Assembly: GCA_013329135.1 (NCBI GenBank)
Contig: DUKU01000194.1
Location: forward strand, 1 to 10,246
Length of the DNA: 10,246 nt
Direction of reading: 5' to 3'
DNA from: Thermoplasmata archaeon
GTDB taxonomy: Archaea; Thermoplasmatota; Thermoplasmata; UBA10834
Shown here: piece by piece, positions 7,098 through 10,246 of the stretch
How positions within the stretch are numbered: position 1 is the stretch's first letter
Layout: the number at the start of each line of letters is the position of its first letter
Notes under the pieces: generated by a model
Told to the model about the DNA's origin: nothing
What the model saw: the letters and a program-made list of their open reading frames with translations, nothing else
Database searches by the model: none
Made by a program: the position numbers and the translations under genes

Positions 7098-7433
7098 GTG
7101 CTCGTGGAGTTCAGTGTCGTCCCCCTCGGAAAGGGAGAGAGCGTCAGCCAGTATGTCGCGGAATGCATCAAGATCGTCGAGGTGTCGGGCCTTCCTTACA
7201 GGCTCTGCCCTATGGGGACCGTAGTGGAGGGGGACTATGACGCCGTTATGTCTGTCGTGAGGGGATGTCACATGCGTGTCATGGGCATGGCGTCGAGGGT
7301 GATCACCACCGTGAAGATCGATGATCGCAGAGGCGTGACGGGCACGATCGACAGGAAGATACAGTCAGTCGAGGAGAAACTGGGAAAAGAAGTCAAAAAA
7401 CGAGGGGTTTGTGTCGAGTCGGGTCCTCAGTAG
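7098..7433 (+). CDS. MTH1187-family thiamine-binding protein
   Basis: This small ferredoxin-like-fold protein of 111 residues belongs to the MTH1187/YqgV family. Members form tetramers and bind thiamine or related ligands; the cellular role is poorly known. The hallmarks are LVEFSVVPLGKGESVSQYVA (2-21), YRLCPMGTVVEGD (34-46) and RVITTVKIDDRRG (67-79). The GTG at 7098 is chosen because family members begin one or two residues before the VEFSVVPLG strand and are about 100 residues long. A weak GGTGG lies 4 nt upstream. The frame stays open to a TTG at 7005, but those 31 residues are unlike the family and precede the predicted transcription start. The last 7 bp overlap the end of the converging membrane-protein gene. 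The C-terminal tail of about 25 residues is charged and probably extra to the fold. Confidence 0.88.
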   Translation: MLVEFSVVPLGKGESVSQYVAECIKIVEVSGLPYRLCPMGTVVEGDYDAVMSVVRGCHMRVMGMASRVITTVKIDDRRGVTGTIDRKIQSVEEKLGKEVKKRGVCVESGPQ

Positions 7434-7795
7434 AGCGACCAGAACCCTTCCCAAGTCACCAGGAGGACCGCGCCAATAACGAGCGAGACCCTGACCCACT
7501 TCTCCATGTCCACCCTGATGAGACCGCCGAGCATCATCGCGACGGTCAGGATGAACAGGCCGAACGCCTTAACGACTTGGCCCGCATCCGCACCAGCATT
7601 GGTGTCTGCGAGGCCGAAGATCATCCATCCCAGCATCAGCAGGAACAGCCCCACTACGGCCGCTATGGCCAACATGAGGTCGGAGACGATTGGTCTCACG
7701 GATTCGATCATCGGCTTGTGTACAGGCTGGTAGACTGGTGCGTATCCCGGGTACTGACCCTGCGGTGCAGGGCCCATCGGTTGTCCAGAAGCCAT
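7427..7795 (-). CDS. Small three-helix membrane protein of unknown function
   Basis: This 122-residue protein is not recognised by sequence. The first 30 residues are rich in Pro, Gln, Gly and Tyr (GQPMGPAPQGQYPGYAP), a low-complexity cytoplasmic-type tail. Hydrophobic segments follow at about 40-62, 74-93 and 101-116. The first and second are joined by a polar loop (ADTNAGADAG), the second and third by RVDMEKWVR. A Pro/Tyr-rich tail joined to a small helical bundle is seen in many unrelated small archaeal membrane proteins, so it gives no function. The start is well supported. GGAAGGGA lies 5 nt before the ATG, and a TATATAT box about 42 nt upstream gives a short leader. It converges with the thiamine-binding protein gene, overlapping by 7 bp. 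Confidence 0.78.
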   Translation of the reverse strand: MASGQPMGPAPQGQYPGYAPVYQPVHKPMIESVRPIVSDLMLAIAAVVGLFLLMLGWMIFGLADTNAGADAGQVVKAFGLFILTVAMMLGGLIRVDMEKWVRVSLVIGAVLLVTWEGFWSLY

Positions 7796-7800
7796 TTATA

Positions 7801-7808
7801 TCCCTTCC
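7801..7808 (-). promoter_or_regulatory. Shine-Dalgarno GGAAGGGA of the three-helix membrane protein
   Basis: On the minus strand GGAAGGGA is followed by TATAA and then the ATG at 7795, a spacing of 5 nt. It supports this start over the next in-frame ATG (residue 7). Confidence 0.5.
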
Positions 7809-7833
7809 GTCCGAGATATTGGCGTCCGGTGGG

Positions 7834-7844
7834 TATATATTTTT
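7834..7844 (-). promoter_or_regulatory. TATA box of the three-helix membrane protein gene
   Basis: Minus-strand AAAAATATATA is a good archaeal TATA element. It predicts a start near 7812 and a leader of about 17 nt holding the ribosome-binding site at 7801-7808. A second AT patch (CATATTTATG, 7856-7865) lies just upstream and could be an alternative element. Confidence 0.55.
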
Positions 7845-7953
7845 CGGGATGAACCCATAAATATGTCCGGGGCGTGAAGGGCGATCGGGCGACTGGCGGA
7901 GTCCCTATGGCACCCATCATCTGCAGAATTCGGGACTATGATCCCCGAAGGTC

Positions 7954-8065
7954 ACTTCTTCTCGTCGTCGTTCTGGCGCTTGTTCCTGACGACGACTGTG
8001 CGGCACTTCCGCACCCTTGCCATTACTGGTTTGCCGAAGTGTATCTCCAAACCGATGCACCTCAC
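7954..8065 (-). CDS. Possible 37-residue small basic protein (uncertain; region may instead be a non-coding RNA)
   Basis: Behind a strong minus-strand TATA box (8135-8142) there is an open frame starting at GTG 8065 and closed by the TGA at 7952-7954. Its product runs MRCIGLEIHFGKPV then MARVRKCRTVVVRNKR and ends in a charged QNDDEKK tail. GGAGGAAGG (8077-8085) lies 11 nt before the GTG, somewhat far for a ribosome-binding site. An ATG at 8023 would give only 23 residues. The Lys/Arg-rich makeup could suit a nucleic-acid-binding peptide, but I recognise no family. The same frame is open further upstream to ATG 8188, which precedes the TATA box and so is unlikely to be used. Composition alone cannot tell coding from non-coding here. 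Confidence 0.25.
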
Positions 8066-8134
8066 GGTGTCTATAGCCTTCCTCCACCCACAACTTCGGA
8101 GGTTTCGGGCTGAGCAAATCAATTGGCCTCGCCG

Positions 8135-8142
8135 TATATAAA
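8135..8142 (-). promoter_or_regulatory. Strong archaeal TATA box (TTTATATA) of an unassigned transcript
   Basis: Minus-strand GTTTATATAC is the best TATA match in the window. It lies about 57 bp past the gamma-CA-like stop codon and predicts transcription from about 8112 leftward into the 7796-8112 interval. The nearest clear gene in that direction has its own TATA box 300 bp further on, so this promoter implies a separate short transcript. Confidence 0.5.
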
Positions 8143-8151
8143 CTAAGCGTA

Positions 8152-8185
8152 CTACGGTCCTGTCCGGCAAGCCGGGCCGTGGTAG
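8152..8185 (-). terminator. Inverted repeat downstream of the gamma-CA-like gene
   Basis: CCGGC at 8164-8168 and GCCGG at 8171-8175 pair around a tight AA centre, which in practice leaves a 4 nt loop. GU or GC pairs continue the stem. An outer CTAC (8152-8155) and GTAG (8182-8185) also match across an imperfect interior. The structure begins 14 bp past the stop codon of the gene ending at 8199 and could stop that transcript or protect its 3' end. No long T run follows, so it is not a typical archaeal poly-T terminator. Confidence 0.35.
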
Positions 8186-8198
8186 CATCGGACGGCAA

Positions 8199-8720
8199 TC
8201 ATCGAACGTTCAGGCCCTCGGAATACCCTCTAGCCTTCGTCCTGATTGCATCGAGTTCTGCCGCCACAAGGTCGGCGTCCGCGCTGCTCGTCTGCCTTGT
8301 GACGACAGCGGGCGCCCCCGCAGCCACTGACCCAGGCGGTATCTCTCTGCCTGGCGGCACCACGCTGCCGGCGGCGACTATGCTCCCCTTGCCTATGACT
8401 GCTCGGTCTAGCACGATGGCCCCGATCCCGATGAGAACCCCGTCCTCCACGACGCACCCGTGCAGGCGAGCCCCGTGGGATACCAGACAGTCCCTGCCGA
8501 TCTTGACGGGCCTGCCCTTTGGAGCCTCGAGGAACGCCATGTCCATGACGGCGGATCCCTCGCCGACCTCGACCGTGTCGTCGTCCGCGCGTAGGAGCGC
8601 ACAAGGCCAAACACTCGCGCGCCCGCGCAGGACGACGTCTCCTATCAGGAGTGCGCTCTCGTCCACATACACGTCGTCGCCGATAGTCGGCCTCCTTCCG
8701 CCGATGTTCCTGAGCGCCAT
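8199..8720 (-). CDS. Gamma-carbonic-anhydrase-like left-handed beta-helix protein, active site degenerate
   Basis: This 173-residue trimer-forming hexapeptide-repeat protein is of the gamma-CA/YrdA type. Repeats run from TIGDDVYVDESALLIGDV through VEVGEGSAV, VKIGRDCLVSHGARLHGC and VLIGIGAIVLDRAVIGKGSI to SVVPPGREIPPGS. A C-terminal helix (DADLVAAELDAIRTKARGY) follows. Numbering from an alternative ATG at 8747, zinc-type histidines H91 and H96 (SHGARLHG) are present, as are R53 and D55. The first zinc histidine, expected five residues after the conserved D69 (D-x4-H), is E74. The Asn and Gln of the usual NxQD are A66 and M68. Carbonic anhydrase activity is therefore doubtful, and another role or an altered metal site is possible. 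The ATG at 8720 (MALRNIGGRRP) fits family N-termini. The ATG at 8747 adds nine unlike residues with only a weak GGGAACGG before it. Divergent from the histidine kinase. Confidence 0.9.
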   Translation of the reverse strand: MALRNIGGRRPTIGDDVYVDESALLIGDVVLRGRASVWPCALLRADDDTVEVGEGSAVMDMAFLEAPKGRPVKIGRDCLVSHGARLHGCVVEDGVLIGIGAIVLDRAVIGKGSIVAAGSVVPPGREIPPGSVAAGAPAVVTRQTSSADADLVAAELDAIRTKARGYSEGLNVR

Positions 8721-8787
8721 CGGAGACGAATGTCGGTCAGAGCACATTATGTTAGCCGTTCCCGTCCCAAAACATGCACTGCGAACG

Positions 8788-8797
8788 TCTTATCTAT
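8788..8797. promoter_or_regulatory. Weak AT-rich element in the gamma-CA-like / histidine kinase divergent region
   Basis: TCTTATCTAT on plus (ATAGATAAGA on minus) is the main AT-rich patch between the two divergent genes. It could act as a TATA box for the kinase, with a start near 8820 and a leader holding GGAGG. It could also serve the gamma-CA-like gene. The match to the consensus is poor. Confidence 0.25.
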
Positions 8798-8836
8798 CGT
8801 GGACGCCGTTGAGGGAAGACCAGACAGCTTCTCCAT

Positions 8837-8846
8837 CCTCCGGAGG
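8837..8846 (+). promoter_or_regulatory. Shine-Dalgarno GGAGG inside a CCTCCGGAGG palindrome, histidine kinase
   Basis: GGAGG (8842-8846) lies 9 nt before a TTG at 8856 and is the only good ribosome-binding site near the kinase start. It is the right half of a perfect 10 bp palindrome whose left half, CCTCC, is complementary to it. The palindrome has no loop, so it would act between molecules or only loosely within one. Confidence 0.45.
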
Positions 8847-8855
8847 ATAGACAGT

Positions 8856-10246
8856 TTGCCACATGCTGACGATAAGATGACCGTCCTGCTCGACACGATC
8901 AGGACGGTCACAGACCATCTCCACGAGGCATCAAATGCAGATGAGGCCTTCCGCTCCATCGCCAAAGGACTCCGCGAGGTCTCAGGCGCAGACTACTCCG
9001 GCGTCCTGCTGCTGGAGGAGGACCGGGTCCACCTGAGGTTGGTCGGGGCGTCGGGTCCCAAAGACATCCCCAAGGACGAGTTCGCCAATTACCGGGCAAC
9101 CATGTCCATCCAGACAGCCATGGAGCAGGATGTCAGGTCCAGCGTCATCATGTGGGAGACCCCGGAGCAGGCGCCCGAGGCCGCCGGGGCGATCATGAGG
9201 AAGTACGGCATGGCCCGGGGGATGTTGTTCTCTATCGTGTACCACAGGAGGATCCTGGGCTACCTCGTGATAGGGAACATCGAGGGAAAGCCTCCGTTCG
9301 ACAAGGGGACCGAAGAAGCGGTGAAGGTGCTTGCGGACTACATCTCGATCGCAGCGGACAGCGTGCGTTCGGAATACCTGGTGAAGCGCGACCAGGAGGA
9401 GAGGCACAGGGTGCTCTCCATCGCGCCGATAGGGATAATGTCGCTGGACCCGAAGGGCATCGTGCTCTCAGTGAACCGACAGATGCTGAGCGTGTTCGAG
9501 AGGGAACGCGAGGAGGAGATGACAGGGACGAGCATCTTCGAGATCGCGGCGGTGCACAGGTCCGGTCTGGACGTGCTCGTGATACAGGGGATGGAGGGTC
9601 ACGCGTCGGAGAAGGTGGACCTCCACTACGTCCCCAGGCAGGACAAGGCGTTCTACCTCCATGTCAAAGTCACTCCTCTCATGTCTGAGAATGGGGATGT
9701 TCAGGGCATCGTCCTCGTTGCGATGGACACCACATCGAAGGTCCGCCTCGAGAGCCAGTTGGAGCGGTCTTACGAGAAGCTGACTCAGACCTATCAGGAG
9801 CTGGAGCGCGTCACGAAGATGAAGAGTCAGTTCATTGACGTGGTCTCGCACGAGCTCAGGACGCCCCTGACCGTGATGAGGGGTTACGTGGATCTGGTCG
9901 AGGGCGAGTACGCACCCAAGCTCGACCCCAGGTTCGGTCAGAGGCTCAAGATCATCAAGGCGAACACCGACAAGTTGTATGCCCTGGTGGAGAGCATGCT
10001 GGACATCAGCAGGCTGGAGAAGGGCAGCCTCGAGATACACACCGAGCCGATGAAGGTGGATACGATACTCGAGGAAATGGTCAACGATCGGCTCAAGGAC
10101 GCCGAGGAGAAGAAGCAGACCCTGACGCTCTCAGTGGACGGTGCGATACCGATAGTGGTAGCGGACCGCAGGCGAATGCGGGACGTGTTCAACAACCTGG
10201 TCGACAACGCGATCAAGTACACCGAGGAGGGCGGGAGGATACAGGT
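8856..10246 (+). CDS. Soluble GAF-PAS sensor histidine kinase (3' end outside the window)
   Basis: The frame is open to the window end (at least 463 residues) and carries a two-component sensor kinase. Counting from TTG 8856, a GAF domain spans about 22-170 (AFRSIAKGLREVSGADYSGV to GYLVIGNIEGKPPFDKGTEE). A PAS domain spans about 184-294 (HRVLSIAPIGIMSLDPKGIV to IVLVAMDTTSKVR). A short coiled coil (LESQLERSYEKLTQTYQELE) leads to the HisKA helix with the phospho-acceptor H332 in DVVSHELRTPLTVMRGY. The ATPase N-box NNLVDNAIKYTEEGG starts at 446 and is cut off. There is no membrane segment, so it senses a cytoplasmic ligand or partner. The start is uncertain: TTG 8856 has GGAGG at 9 nt, while GTG 8799 and ATG 8877 lack a site. 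No response regulator is visible; it may lie downstream. Divergent from the gamma-CA-like gene. Confidence 0.94.
   Translation, partial: MPHADDKMTVLLDTIRTVTDHLHEASNADEAFRSIAKGLREVSGADYSGVLLLEEDRVHLRLVGASGPKDIPKDEFANYRATMSIQTAMEQDVRSSVIMWETPEQAPEAAGAIMRKYGMARGMLFSIVYHRRILGYLVIGNIEGKPPFDKGTEEAVKVLADYISIAADSVRSEYLVKRDQEERHRVLSIAPIGIMSLDPKGIVLSVNRQMLSVFEREREEEMTGTSIFEIAAVHRSGLDVLVIQGMEGHASEKVDLHYVPRQDKAFYLHVKVTPLMSENGDVQGIVLVAMDTTSKVRLESQLERSYEKLTQTYQELERVTKMKSQFIDVVSHELRTPLTVMRGYVDLVEGEYAPKLDPRFGQRLKIIKANTDKLYALVESMLDISRLEKGSLEIHTEPMKVDTILEEMVNDRLKDAEEKKQTLTLSVDGAIPIVVADRRRMRDVFNNLVDNAIKYTEEGGRIQ

Larger units (their letters stand above)
7796..8198. other. Long intergenic region of about 400 bp
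   Basis: No sizeable open frame here has a convincing protein. It holds, from right to left on the minus strand, a hairpin after the gamma-CA-like gene (8152-8185), a strong TATA box (8135-8142), the uncertain 37-residue frame, and a small inverted repeat CGGGA/TCCCCG (7931-7947) just past that frame's stop. Next are two AT-rich elements (7856-7865 and 7834-7844) and the ribosome-binding site of the membrane protein gene. A transcript from the 8135 TATA box would start near 8112. I see no tRNA, SRP RNA or RNase P RNA signature. Confidence 0.6.

Noticed and set aside
7850..8112. RNase P RNA or SRP RNA in the unassigned transcript
   Set aside because: GGAGGAAGG resembles the RNase P CR-I start, but the rest of the conserved core and the ACAGA segment are missing. 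No SRP helix 8 signature is seen.
7874..8113. Plus-strand frame in the intergenic region
   Set aside because: There is no ribosome-binding site, the product is unlike any protein I know, and the clear promoter signals here point the other way.
8171..8240. tRNA-like look of GCCGGGCCGTGGTAGCATCG
   Set aside because: A D-arm-like run is present, but there is no GTTCRANYC T-loop, no matching acceptor stem and no anticodon arm. The right half is coding sequence of the gamma-CA-like gene.
9468..10040. Minus-strand frame (190 residues) opposite the histidine kinase
   Set aside because: The plus frame encodes clear PAS and HisKA motifs without interruption. The antisense product is Leu/His/Arg-rich with no recognisable domain.
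1..10246. CRISPR array, insertion sequence, attachment site or defence island
   Set aside because: No regularly spaced repeats, transposase or integrase motifs, or terminal inverted repeats were seen. The genes are mainly housekeeping and similar in composition throughout.

Overview
The window looks archaeal, most likely a GC-rich euryarchaeote, possibly of the Thermoplasmatota. The strongest marker is a CDP-archaeol synthase (CarS), which makes archaeal ether lipids. Supporting signs are an XPD/Rad3 iron-sulfur helicase, a family 4 uracil-DNA glycosylase, TATA-box promoters (TTTATATA-like), heavy use of AGG/AGA arginine codons, and several genes whose promoters suggest short or absent leaders. 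The phylum assignment is an inference.

Layout. Positions 1-913 (+) hold the end of one family 2 glycosyltransferase and a complete second one, 4 bp apart, the tail of a surface-glycan or glycolipid gene cluster. Positions 910-6420 (-) hold a compact run read right to left: XPD-type helicase, CarS, orotate phosphoribosyltransferase (PyrE), family 4 uracil-DNA glycosylase, and a secreted, membrane-anchored clostripain-like (C11) protease. From carS onward the gaps are 11 bp, a 4 bp overlap, and 11 bp, so carS-pyrE-udg-C11 is very likely one operon. A gene for a conserved-looking protein of unknown function (6486-6929, -) lies just upstream of the helicase. It shares a TATA-containing divergent promoter region with a MTH1187-type thiamine-binding protein (7098-7433, +). 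That gene converges by 7 bp on a small three-helix membrane protein (7427-7795, -).

Positions 7796-8198 are a roughly 400 bp stretch with no convincing large gene. It holds two minus-strand TATA boxes, a hairpin, and a possible 37-residue ORF or untranslated RNA. Positions 8199-8720 (-) encode a gamma-carbonic-anhydrase-like hexapeptide-repeat protein that lacks the first zinc histidine and other active-site residues. Divergently transcribed from it is a soluble GAF-PAS histidine kinase that runs off the window end.

Most of the window is housekeeping (lipid, pyrimidine, DNA repair) with a few small unknowns. I do not see a new multi-gene defence or mobile system. The best leads are the degenerate gamma-CA homologue, the 7796-8198 locus, the unknown gene at 6486-6929, and the operon linkage of a secreted protease to membrane-lipid, nucleotide and repair genes.
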